Below, piece after piece: positions 1 to 5,217 of a DNA stretch of 7,371 nucleotides. Source of the DNA: Prevotella sp. UBA2725 (GTDB taxonomy: Bacteria > Bacteroidota > Bacteroidia > Bacteroidales > Bacteroidaceae). Positions within the stretch are counted from its first letter, which is position 1. Each line of letters begins with the position of its first letter. The notes under the pieces were generated by a model that saw only the letters and a list, made by a program, of their open reading frames with translations, did not search any database and was not told the DNA's origin. The position numbers were made by a program, and so were the translations under genes. The DNA lies in NCBI GenBank assembly GCA_002353825.1, contig DEKJ01000018.1:1-7371 (forward strand), given 5' to 3'.

Positions 1-157
1 AAGTACAACTTGCTACTCCCAATTGACTGCCGTAGCGGTGGTTAAGACTATCAATAGGGTGAAGATGCCATTTTTCAAGTATATACGTACTTTTATTCAT
101 GTAGATGTGCTTCAATTTACAATTAATATGGTCATGTTTCTCAAACAGATATGCCAT
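1..157 (-). CDS. Possible 5' part of a hypothetical protein, cut by the window edge
   Basis: The minus strand is open from an ATG at 155-157 to position 1, 52 codons without a stop, and the frame would continue beyond the window. The product begins MAYLFEKHDHINCKLKHIYM and later contains the run LEKWHLHPIDSLNHRYG; it is mixed and protein-like rather than low complexity. The same frame has a stop (TGA) a little upstream, so this ATG is the first one available. There is no clear Shine-Dalgarno sequence, which is normal for Bacteroidetes. A 75-codon frame on the opposite strand (23-250) overlaps it, and the sequence alone does not settle which, if either, is real. The minus frame is preferred because it agrees with the strand of most neighbours and is not closed at the edge. 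I do not recognise a family. Confidence 0.35.
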   Translation of the reverse strand, partial: MAYLFEKHDHINCKLKHIYMNKSTYILEKWHLHPIDSLNHRYGSQLGVASCT

Positions 158-246
158 TTTACATGCAAAGTCAGCTTTTCTCGTTTCTCCGCAGACTCAG
201 TATTTTCCTGGCTCGAACTATGCGATTGCAAAGTCTTATCACGTGC

Positions 247-258
247 TTAGTGTAATCA
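247..258. repeat. Left arm of a perfect 12-bp inverted repeat bracketing the 26-bp array
   Basis: TTAGTGTAATCA here is the exact reverse complement of TGATTACACTAA at 513-524. Just to its left, GCAAAGTCTTATCAC at 228-242 is a decayed half of the 26-bp unit. The two arms therefore sit at the outer edges of the repeat array, about 254 bp apart. They could be boundary or binding sites, or relics of an inversion. The match is seen directly; the role is inferred. Confidence 0.7.
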
Positions 259-259
259 T

Positions 260-511
260 GAGATAAGTCTGCTCAGTCTTATCAAGTGATAACTGTGATA
301 ACTCTGCAAAGTATGAGCACATGATAACTCTGCAAACACTGAGCATGTGATAACTGTGCAAAGTCCGAGCATGTGATAACTGTGCCAACACTGAGCACGT
401 GATAACTCTGCCAACACTGAGCACGTGATAACTCTGCCAACACTGAGCATGTGATAACAATGATAACTGTGCTAAGTCTTATCTTGTGATAACTGTGCAA
501 AGCGTCATCAC
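260..511. repeat. Tandem array of 26-bp iteron-like direct repeats
   Basis: Six contiguous 26-bp units start at 295, 321, 347, 373, 399 and 425. After a 9-bp partial unit (451-459, GTGATAACA) two more follow at 460 and 486. A degenerate unit lies at 260-285, followed by another 9-bp partial (286-294, GTGATAACT). Each unit has a conserved head, GTGATAACTSTGC, and a more variable tail, MAACACTGAGCAY. Units 4, 5 and 6 are nearly identical; units 0, 7 and 8 have a different tail containing CTTATC or CATC. The head-to-tail junction often forms CACGTG. There are no spacers, so it is not a CRISPR array. Periodic short direct repeats beside replication genes suggest iterons of an origin bound by a replication initiator; a partition site or repressor array is also possible. 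GTTATCAC on the opposite strand resembles but does not match the DnaA box TTATCCACA. Confidence 0.9.
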
Positions 512-512
512 G

Positions 513-524
513 TGATTACACTAA
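513..524. repeat. Right arm of the 12-bp inverted repeat
   Basis: TGATTACACTAA is the exact reverse complement of the left arm at 247-258. It begins directly after the last 26-bp unit and overlaps the palindrome ATCACGTGAT at 507-516. It closes the array on the right, about 75 bp before the end of the 228-residue gene. Confidence 0.7.
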
Positions 525-541
525 TCAATCGGTCAGAGTTA

Positions 542-586
542 GAGGCTCGGGGTTCACAGAGCAATCACCGTGCATTCCCAAGCCTC
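542..586 (-). other. Hairpin downstream of the 228-residue gene, possible weak terminator
   Basis: GAGGCT at 542-547 pairs with AGCCTC at 581-586, and GGG at 549-551 with CCC at 577-579, around a loop of about 25 nt. In the minus-strand RNA the intervening position becomes a U-G pair, giving a 10-bp stem that starts 11 nt after the stop codon at 598-600. No T run follows on the minus strand, so it is not a typical intrinsic terminator. It may protect the 3' end or be chance. Confidence 0.3.
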
Positions 587-597
587 GTGTTATTGTC

Positions 598-1284
598 TTA
601 CAGATTATGCGCATGATATTTTGTCAAGAAATCTATATTTATGAATACCCCGTTCTGGCTATAGCCGTGCGTGAAGATGTTCTTGCATTTCACGTTACAG
701 GAAGCAAAAGACAAGAGCTCTTTAGACGTAAGGGAGGCGACATATGAATCATCAACTTGCCATCCGTTGGCTATACCACCCTCAAATCGGAGATAGAGCA
801 CGTAATCGTGGGAGGAAATCTTGATGTCCCGGCAAAGTATCGGATTGCGTTTCGTCGCTATCTTTACCCTCCGACGCGCAACCTTGGCGAAGCATTCTTG
901 CAGGAAGTCGTTACGATGGCAGGTCGTGTAGAAAGGCATGTTGGCGGTTACATCTTTCCCTGCATGTTCATTACGAGGAGCATACTCTTTGTGCAATGGC
1001 GACAGGATCAACGTAATGTTCTCCATTCCGACTTGAAGTTCCTCTTCCAACTGCTTGCAGAACAATGTTACCAACAAGCAGTGGAAAGGGGCCTCGATAG
1101 ACTTGTCAACAATGGTGAGCTTGCAGTCCTTCTGCTCTGAAAAGACGTTGCGGAAAAGAGCCCAGTGCTCTGGTGACTTAGAAATGATGCTGGGCAGAAA
1201 CGACTGCGTGGTGGTGTCCTCTCTGAAGAAGACATTGAAAGTTAGAATTGCTTTTTGAAGATTTGGAGCAGTATATGTAGTCAT
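598..1284 (-). CDS. Hypothetical protein, 228 residues
   Basis: An ATG-to-TAA frame of 228 codons. The product reads as a soluble mixed protein with no signal peptide and no membrane segment. It contains several cysteines and histidines, for example YTTCHRNDFLQECF near residues 118-131 and FASCNVKCKN near 193-202. The spacing does not form a metal site I can name, and I do not recognise a family. The ATG at 1284 follows an A/T-rich leader without a clear Shine-Dalgarno sequence. The gene is a single-gene unit, divergent from the small membrane protein gene at 1442, with 157 bp between the two start codons, and it ends just beside the 26-bp repeat array. Its place next to the replication module suggests accessory cargo or an element-specific factor, but nothing in the sequence shows its function. 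The overlapping plus-strand frame at 757-1140 is treated as its antisense shadow. Confidence 0.75.
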   Translation of the reverse strand: MTTYTAPNLQKAILTFNVFFREDTTTQSFLPSIISKSPEHWALFRNVFSEQKDCKLTIVDKSIEAPFHCLLVTLFCKQLEEELQVGMENITLILSPLHKEYAPRNEHAGKDVTANMPFYTTCHRNDFLQECFAKVARRRVKIATKRNPILCRDIKISSHDYVLYLRFEGGIANGWQVDDSYVASLTSKELLSFASCNVKCKNIFTHGYSQNGVFINIDFLTKYHAHNL

Positions 1285-1356
1285 AAAAATTGTGTTTGTG
1301 TTGTTGTGACAGATTGAATATTATTGCATATTTATTGAAAATAGATGGTCAAATAC

Positions 1357-1387
1357 TTGTATAATTCAAATATTATTCGTATATTTG
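1357..1387 (+). promoter_or_regulatory. Bacteroidetes-type promoter for the small membrane protein gene
   Basis: TTG at 1357-1359 and TATATTTG at 1380-1387 are separated by 20 nt, matching the Bacteroidetes -33 TTG / -7 TAnnTTTG consensus. Transcription would start near 1391-1395, about 50 nt before the ATG at 1442. An inverted repeat overlaps the -7 box: CAAATAT (1367-1373) with ATATTTG (1381-1387). The octamer TTGTATAA also occurs twice, at 1357-1364 and 1385-1392. These may be operator sites. AAGGAG at 1397-1402 would fall at the very 5' end of the mRNA. Confidence 0.6.
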
Positions 1388-1441
1388 TATAAAAATAAGG
1401 AGATTACAAACATCATCATTCACCCTCAAACAGAATTCATC

Positions 1442-1630
1442 ATGTTCGCACTCATCTTCCTCTACGGCCTTATCATCTCTGTGATACTTGGTGCTGTCAT
1501 TCTCGTGCTGAAGATTATCGGTTTCCTCCTGATGTCTATTGTCACGGCATTGGGCTTCTTCCTCCATTGGTTGGGTGGGAAGATTTACCGGAGTATATTT
1601 CCTCGCAGGGAAAGGGTATGTCGAAATTAA
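1442..1630 (+). CDS. Small hydrophobic membrane protein, 62 residues
   Basis: The frame from ATG 1442 to TAA 1628-1630 encodes MFALIFLYGLIISVILGAVI and onward. Residues 3 to about 43 are almost entirely hydrophobic, enough for one long or two short membrane helices. The tail, GGKIYRSIFPRRERVCRN, is strongly basic, which predicts a cytoplasmic C-terminus by the positive-inside rule. The frame extends upstream to a TTG at 1385, but that codon lies within the promoter -7 box and would not be transcribed, so the ATG is chosen. It is the only clearly supported plus-strand gene here, with its own promoter (1357-1387) and terminator (1659-1691). The position in an accessory region allows a small toxin-like, holin-like or membrane-anchoring role, but no family is recognised. 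The strong promoter match makes it more than a chance frame. Confidence 0.6.
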   Translation: MFALIFLYGLIISVILGAVILVLKIIGFLLMSIVTALGFFLHWLGGKIYRSIFPRRERVCRN

Positions 1631-1658
1631 TCTGTTCATGTCTTTGTCTTGAGATTGT

Positions 1659-1691
1659 AGGAAGGGCATTCCATCACGGAGTGCCCCTCCT
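1659..1691 (+). terminator. Hairpin terminator after the small membrane protein gene
   Basis: AGGA (1659-1662), GGGCA and TCC on the left arm pair with GGA, TGCCC and TCCT (ending 1691) around the loop ATCAC. One A-C mismatch and one U-G pair interrupt the stem. The plus-strand RNA continues with GTTGTTGTTT, a T-rich though interrupted tail. It lies 28 nt after the stop of the plus-strand gene. It also lies 33 nt beyond the stop of the convergent primase gene, so it may serve both, although the minus side has no T tract. Confidence 0.6.
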
Positions 1692-1724
1692 GTTGTTGTT
1701 TAATCTATTGTCATCGTATGAAAT

Positions 1725-2627
1725 CTACTGTTTCTTGGCATCTGCTTTGAGGTAGAGCAGATAGTCGTTCAGGTCGTTATGCCCCTCAAACATGAAGGAG
1801 AGGTCAACGGTGCGAGGTGCATAAAGACCGAGGATAGTCTCCGTCGCTTTCCGTCCAGCCTGGTCGTTGTCGAGGTAGGTGTAGATGCGCTCTACATGTG
1901 TCATTTCCCTCAGTGCCTTTCCGAGATTGTTGACAGAATTGAGAATGATATAGTGCGTCGAGCCATAGGCTGGCAGCCGCAGCTTGCCCATAGCTTGCAG
2001 GACACGGAAGGAGAGGAAGTCGAAGAAGCCCTCGAAGACGTGACAGCAGGAGGTGTCAAGTTCTTTAACTTCCTCACCTTTGAGGATGGTGATGTCCTTG
2101 CGCCCCATGCACCCCTTAAAGTAAGGGTTGCGAAGCTCATAGCCGCCGGAACTGTTGGGGAAAGCAATCGTGAAATAACGCCGTCCGTATATCTCGTAGC
2201 TTATCTCCTTGCAATAGCATTTGACCACTTCGGATGAAATGCCGCGACGACGGGCATAGTCAAGGAGTGCCAGACTCTCCAATGGCTTCCTGACGACGTT
2301 TTTCATTGTACACTGAGGCTCACGCGGCTGGGTTGGGCGAGAAAAGTACACGATGGTAGAAGGAGCCTTGTCCCGAAGGCGACGCAGCACCATGGACACG
2401 TCGTTGGTGTTGTATAGTCTCTTGGCGAGCGAGATGATGCCGCCGCCCGCGCCTTCACCAAAGTCATACCACATGTTAATTTCCATGTTCACCTTGAACG
2501 ATGGCTTTGTCTCATTACGGAAAGGAGACACATACCAGAATTTTCTGCCCTTCTGGGTGACAGGGCGATGCCCCAGCCATGAGAGAAACTCCACGATGCT
2601 GAGACGGGTTGCTTGGTCGATGTTCAT
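1725..2627 (-). CDS. Toprim-domain DNA primase-like protein of a mobile-element replication module
   Basis: The 300-residue product has the layout of a DnaG-like primase lacking a helicase part. Residues 30-72 resemble a CHC2 DNA-binding domain: YVSPFRNETKPSFKV followed by WYDFGEGAGGGIISLAKRL. The zinc-ligand cysteines expected around the first block are absent. A Toprim domain follows, with the conserved glutamate in HVFEGFFDFLSF (E199) and the metal-binding DxD in YTYLDNDQAGRKA (D253, D255), then NDLNDYL near 284-290. Such proteins make primers or assist replication of excised mobile elements. The ATG at 2627 lies 49 nt after the stop of the ATPase gene, with no separate promoter seen, so the two are probably cotranscribed. 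The leader is A/T-rich without a Shine-Dalgarno sequence. The Toprim assignment is firm; primer synthesis by this protein is inferred from the family. Confidence 0.9.
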   Translation of the reverse strand: MNIDQATRLSIVEFLSWLGHRPVTQKGRKFWYVSPFRNETKPSFKVNMEINMWYDFGEGAGGGIISLAKRLYNTNDVSMVLRRLRDKAPSTIVYFSRPTQPREPQCTMKNVVRKPLESLALLDYARRRGISSEVVKCYCKEISYEIYGRRYFTIAFPNSSGGYELRNPYFKGCMGRKDITILKGEEVKELDTSCCHVFEGFFDFLSFRVLQAMGKLRLPAYGSTHYIILNSVNNLGKALREMTHVERIYTYLDNDQAGRKATETILGLYAPRTVDLSFMFEGHNDLNDYLLYLKADAKKQ

Positions 2628-2676
2628 AAACGTATTGTTATTGGTTTACATTGATTTATTCTTATATACCCGCGGA

Positions 2677-3765
2677 CTAAACCAAACCACTATTCTCCTT
2701 GATGTGGAAGTCTGGGTTGTAGCTGTAGTCACGGTCGCTCTTAACGATTGCTCCACAGTTTTGCAAGAACTTGATGATGTTGATGATGGTGTTACGTCCG
2801 CGCTGGTAGCCTATACTGTCATAACCCTTTCTCACTGTCTCTACGAGTTGTGCGTATGACATCTGACTGGCATCCTTGAACGCGGCCTCCAATGCTTCGC
2901 GGTGCTGCTCCACGGAAAGTTGCTTGTAGGACAAGTATTTGGAAGCCGACTTCTGCGCCTGGTAGTTCTCAACGAGGTGGGGCAGCGAGTCGTCGCCTAT
3001 CTCGAAGGCGAACGGTGTGAACTCCTGGTCACGGATGTGCATGGCCTTCACCTCGCTCATCTTCTCATTGTCTATCTTCTTGGTGATTTGCAGGATGGTC
3101 TCAGCCTTGTTGTTCAGCTCCGTGCCGATATGACCTCTCGTGTTGTCGTCGGCCTTGTTCAAGTGAAGGACGGTATGGATGTGCAGGTTGTAAAAGCTTG
3201 ACCACCTCATCAGGTCGTTGATGACATCCAGCGACTCGCTCGGACTGTTGATGTCGCGCAGCAGGTCACGGATGCCGTCTATCACGACCAGTCCGTAGTC
3301 ACTCCGCTTGGCAAGGGTACAGTCTATGATCGTCCTGCGCTGTACGGGAGAGAACTCCCTCAGTACAAGGAAGTCGATGTCCTCACACTCGCTGTCAACT
3401 GGTAAACCGGCCAACCGAAGGATGCGTTGCAGCACCTTGTGGCAATGCGGACGGCTCTGCTCTGTGTCAACATACAGTATACGCTTCTTCTCGGCAGGAA
3501 GGCAGGTGGTGTAGCAGAGCACTTCCTTACCCGACAGGGCAGAGGCGACAATAGCAGAGACATTGAAGGTCTTCTTGCTCTTGGGCTTTCCCGTAGAGGC
3601 ACTGAAGTTTCCGACAGTGGCGATGGTCGTGCCTTTCACTTTCACAATCTGGGGCGGGAATGGATATTTCTCGGTCACGTTCAGTCTGACGTATTGAAGA
3701 ATCTCTTGGATGTTGTCTGAGGTGATGTTCTCAACCACATTGAAGAATTCCGGCTTCATGTCCAT
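2677..3765 (-). CDS. RepA/RecA-like P-loop ATPase of a mobile-element replication module
   Basis: Starting at ATG 3765 the product is 362 residues. It belongs to the RecA-like AAA_25/RepA group of hexameric helicase-type ATPases. The P-loop is STGKPKSKKTF (residues 57-67), lacking the usual glycine before the lysine. ILYVDTEQSRPH (about 96-107) fits the strand carrying the catalytic acidic residue, and YGLVVIDGIRDLL (157-169) is Walker B. HTVLHLNK (197-204) fits the sensor strand seen in RecA-like folds. The C-terminal 80 residues, including LSYKQLSVEQHREAL and GRNTIINIIKFLQNCGAI, look like a winged-helix DNA-binding tail. The helix-turn-helix gene stops at 3768, leaving 2 nt before this ATG, so translation is probably coupled; a TTG at 3771 is a less likely start. 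With the downstream primase it would form a minimal unwinding and priming pair. Confidence 0.88.
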   Translation of the reverse strand: MDMKPEFFNVVENITSDNIQEILQYVRLNVTEKYPFPPQIVKVKGTTIATVGNFSASTGKPKSKKTFNVSAIVASALSGKEVLCYTTCLPAEKKRILYVDTEQSRPHCHKVLQRILRLAGLPVDSECEDIDFLVLREFSPVQRRTIIDCTLAKRSDYGLVVIDGIRDLLRDINSPSESLDVINDLMRWSSFYNLHIHTVLHLNKADDNTRGHIGTELNNKAETILQITKKIDNEKMSEVKAMHIRDQEFTPFAFEIGDDSLPHLVENYQAQKSASKYLSYKQLSVEQHREALEAAFKDASQMSYAQLVETVRKGYDSIGYQRGRNTIINIIKFLQNCGAIVKSDRDYSYNPDFHIKENSGLV

Positions 3766-3767
3766 TG

Positions 3768-4190
3768 TCAACTCGACTTGCGGTTCAACATATAGGCGTT
3801 AGCGGCCATTTCCGCCTGCCTCTCAATCTCCTCGGTGGAAGAGACGCGTGTCGAGCGTACCCAGTCGTTCAGTTCCTCACGTGCGAAAAAGACATTCTTC
3901 CCGTTGGGCTTGTATGAGGGGACCTCACGTTTCTCCGCCATCTTGTACATGCGGCTCTTCGAGAAGCCAAGATAGCTGGCAGCCTCTTCCACGCAAAGGA
4001 ATTCCTTTGACGTATAAAGCAGCTTCTCAAGGTGCTGGTAGCTTTCGATGAGTTTCTCAAGACCGTCGAACTTCACTAAGAACTGCTCGAACCGGTCTAT
4101 CTTCTTCAACATCGTGCCGACTTTCTCACTTTCGAACATTGCCTGGGCTTCCGCCAGAACTTGCATGGTAGAGAGGACTTGTTTGTTCAT
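3768..4190 (-). CDS. Excisionase-like helix-turn-helix DNA-binding protein
   Basis: The 140-residue protein has two parts. Residues 1-60 are rich in Glu, Lys, Leu and Ile in helix-forming order (KIDRFEQFLVKFDGLEKLIE), suggesting a coiled-coil or dimerisation arm. Residues 62-112 are a MerR/excisionase-like (HTH_17) domain: FLCVEEAASYLGFSKSRMYK, then a wing with VPSYKPNGKNVFFAREELNDWV. Members of this family act as excision factors or transcription regulators of integrative elements in Bacteroides. The frame extends 17 codons upstream to a TTG at 4241, but that lies in the promoter -7 box. The ATG at 4190, preceded by AAAGAAAGAAG, is chosen instead. It is the first gene of an operon with the ATPase (2-nt gap) and the primase. 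It probably controls excision, replication onset, or both; which of these is inference. Confidence 0.88.
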   Translation of the reverse strand: MNKQVLSTMQVLAEAQAMFESEKVGTMLKKIDRFEQFLVKFDGLEKLIESYQHLEKLLYTSKEFLCVEEAASYLGFSKSRMYKMAEKREVPSYKPNGKNVFFAREELNDWVRSTRVSSTEEIERQAEMAANAYMLNRKSS

Positions 4191-4238
4191 CTTCTTTCTT
4201 TGCTTAATTGTTGGTGTGATTAATAATTTTATCGATTG

Positions 4239-4246
4239 CAAAGATA
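4239..4246 (-). promoter_or_regulatory. -7 element of a Bacteroidetes promoter for the HTH-ATPase-primase operon
   Basis: On the minus strand this reads TATCTTTG, a full match to TAnnTTTG. Transcription would begin near 4232 and give a leader of about 42 nt before the ATG at 4190. The -33 region is weak: TTT occurs at the expected 20-nt spacing and TTG only at 14 nt. That suggests a promoter needing activation or one of low strength. It lies just after the terminator of the upstream genes, so the replication operon has its own control. Confidence 0.55.
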
Positions 4247-4266
4247 GAAGCAGGGAATGACAAATT

Positions 4267-4318
4267 AAAGAAAAAAGGCTAGTATCAACTTCATTATGAA
4301 TGTTAATACTAACCTTTT
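4267..4318 (-). terminator. Strong intrinsic terminator of the 277-residue gene
   Basis: The arms 4302-4318 and 4273-4289 form a 17-bp stem around a 12-nt loop that can itself fold (TTCA/TGAA). In the minus-strand RNA every position pairs, two of them as U-G. In the plus-strand RNA the same two positions would be C-A mismatches, so the element is built for minus-strand transcripts. A T run (six T, then CTTTAATTT) follows. The stem starts 5 nt after the TGA at 4323-4325. Confidence 0.88.
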
Positions 4319-4322
4319 ATTA

Positions 4323-5156
4323 TCAGATGTTAACTTTATAGTTAAACAGATAGTATTTCTTGATTCGATTCACGATACCCTCCATGACATTTTGAAAAGG
4401 CGCTTTCTCTTTTTCGCATGTTACGGAATACAATGCCGGCGAGATGTCTTTTGCTGTCAACGGTGTGATTCCATCGCGTTTGTAGAACATCCTGGTGTCC
4501 TCGATGACCTTCTGCCAGTTGCGGCAGATGTAGTTCTCCCGTCTCAGGAGATGGAAGAAATAGGAGAGCCGCCTAGTGTTTTGAACGACCAACGGCTGCT
4601 GAAGAGTACCGTCAAACAACTGAGCCAGGGTACACGGATTGACAGGCCTCATGAAAACCTTTGCGATGTTGAACCCCTCAGCAATGATGCCAAAAGCATC
4701 ATTTGACAAATGGAATTCAAAAGGGTTGCTTACGGTTAGTGCGGTTGCATCATTTCTGTCATCCATGGAAGACTGGCCAAAGAATGGTCGTTTGTAGGCT
4801 TCGGTTTCAGGAGCTTCGGTTTTCAGCTCAGTCCAGAGGTTGTCGTAGTCGTCGAGAGAATTACTGGTGGACAGATACTTGCCGACAAGGTCCCTTCGCC
4901 TTTTCAGAAGGAAGCTGATGGAGTTCAGGTTCCTCGCATGCTCGTTCTTGCAGGTCGCGTCAGTCGCATCAAGATGCTTGTGACTGGAGAGGAATTGTTC
5001 GACGAAGAGGTCATAACTGTGGTTCTTGACAATGACCTCATAATAATAATGATGGTGCAAGTGTTCCAGGAATAGCATCAACCCGTCCTTACCGCAATAA
5101 GGACGGGCATTGCATTCTGGAGGTGTTCCGAAGAAGACTTCTCTTTTCATCTTCAT
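4323..5156 (-). CDS. Uncharacterised protein, 277 residues, between integrase and HTH genes
   Basis: The frame from ATG 5156 (a second ATG lies at 5150) to TGA encodes a soluble protein without signal peptide or membrane segments. The N-terminal half is rich in His and Tyr (FLEHLHHHYYYEVIVKNHSY, about 29-48) with charged helices around 50-112. The C-terminal part, residues about 178-243, contains NTRRLSYFFHLLRRENYI, NWQKVIEDTRMFYKRDG and LTAKDISPAL. That pattern of helices with a conserved tryptophan and an F-x-G turn resembles the end of the neighbouring 350-residue protein. It is not an evident RteC. It follows the 350-residue gene after a hairpin and ends at a strong terminator, so it belongs to the integrase-side transcript or has its own promoter in the 61-nt gap. 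Function unknown; a regulatory role in the element is only a guess from position. Confidence 0.8.
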   Translation of the reverse strand: MKMKREVFFGTPPECNARPYCGKDGLMLFLEHLHHHYYYEVIVKNHSYDLFVEQFLSSHKHLDATDATCKNEHARNLNSISFLLKRRRDLVGKYLSTSNSLDDYDNLWTELKTEAPETEAYKRPFFGQSSMDDRNDATALTVSNPFEFHLSNDAFGIIAEGFNIAKVFMRPVNPCTLAQLFDGTLQQPLVVQNTRRLSYFFHLLRRENYICRNWQKVIEDTRMFYKRDGITPLTAKDISPALYSVTCEKEKAPFQNVMEGIVNRIKKYYLFNYKVNI

Positions 5157-5165
5157 TATCCATTT

Positions 5166-5206
5166 ATAAAAAAATTAAACATACCCCACAGCTGCGTGCC
5201 ATGGGG
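5166..5206 (-). terminator. Hairpin with T-rich tail between the two unknown genes
   Basis: In the minus-strand RNA CCCCAUGGC (5206-5198) pairs with GCUGUGGGG (5192-5184) as a 9-bp stem with two wobble pairs and the loop ACGCA. After UAUG come UUUAA and seven U (5174-5168). The stem begins 12 nt after the stop of the 350-residue gene and the T run ends 12 nt before the next ATG. It could end the integrase transcript, or act as a partial terminator or attenuator ahead of the 277-residue gene. The 4-nt gap before the first U run makes it weaker than the terminator at 4267-4318. Confidence 0.55.
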
Positions 5207-5217
5207 GAGGAATATCG

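Noticed and set aside
23..250. 75-codon plus-strand gene at the left edge
   Set aside because: It begins at a non-ATG codon, has a low-quality composition, runs into the repeat region and overlaps a better minus-strand frame.
239..500. Three overlapping minus-strand frames across the repeat array, with products of repeating YHMLSV/VITCSV type
   Set aside because: The 26-bp period is not a multiple of three and the unit has no stop codon on that strand, so all three frames stay open by construction. The products are rotations of the same repeat, with no start context or neighbouring support.
260..511. CRISPR array
   Set aside because: The units follow each other without unique spacers, and no cas gene is present.
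260..511. Cluster of DnaA boxes
   Set aside because: The strand reads GTTATCAC, one base short of the TTATCCACA consensus, in every unit. The resemblance is consistent but not a match.
757..1140. 127-codon plus-strand gene
   Set aside because: It lies wholly antisense to the 228-residue gene, has no promoter or start context, and looks like its shadow.
1779..2237. 152-codon plus-strand gene within the primase region
   Set aside because: Antisense to the Toprim primase, whose motifs are clear; the frame is open because of the G/C-rich codon pattern of the real gene.
4239..4241. TTG start for the helix-turn-helix protein
   Set aside because: It lies within the -7 box and upstream of the expected transcript start; the ATG at 4190 has the better context.
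4323..5156. RteC-type regulator
   Set aside because: The position near an integrase invited the comparison, but none of the RteC sequence blocks I know can be seen in the protein.
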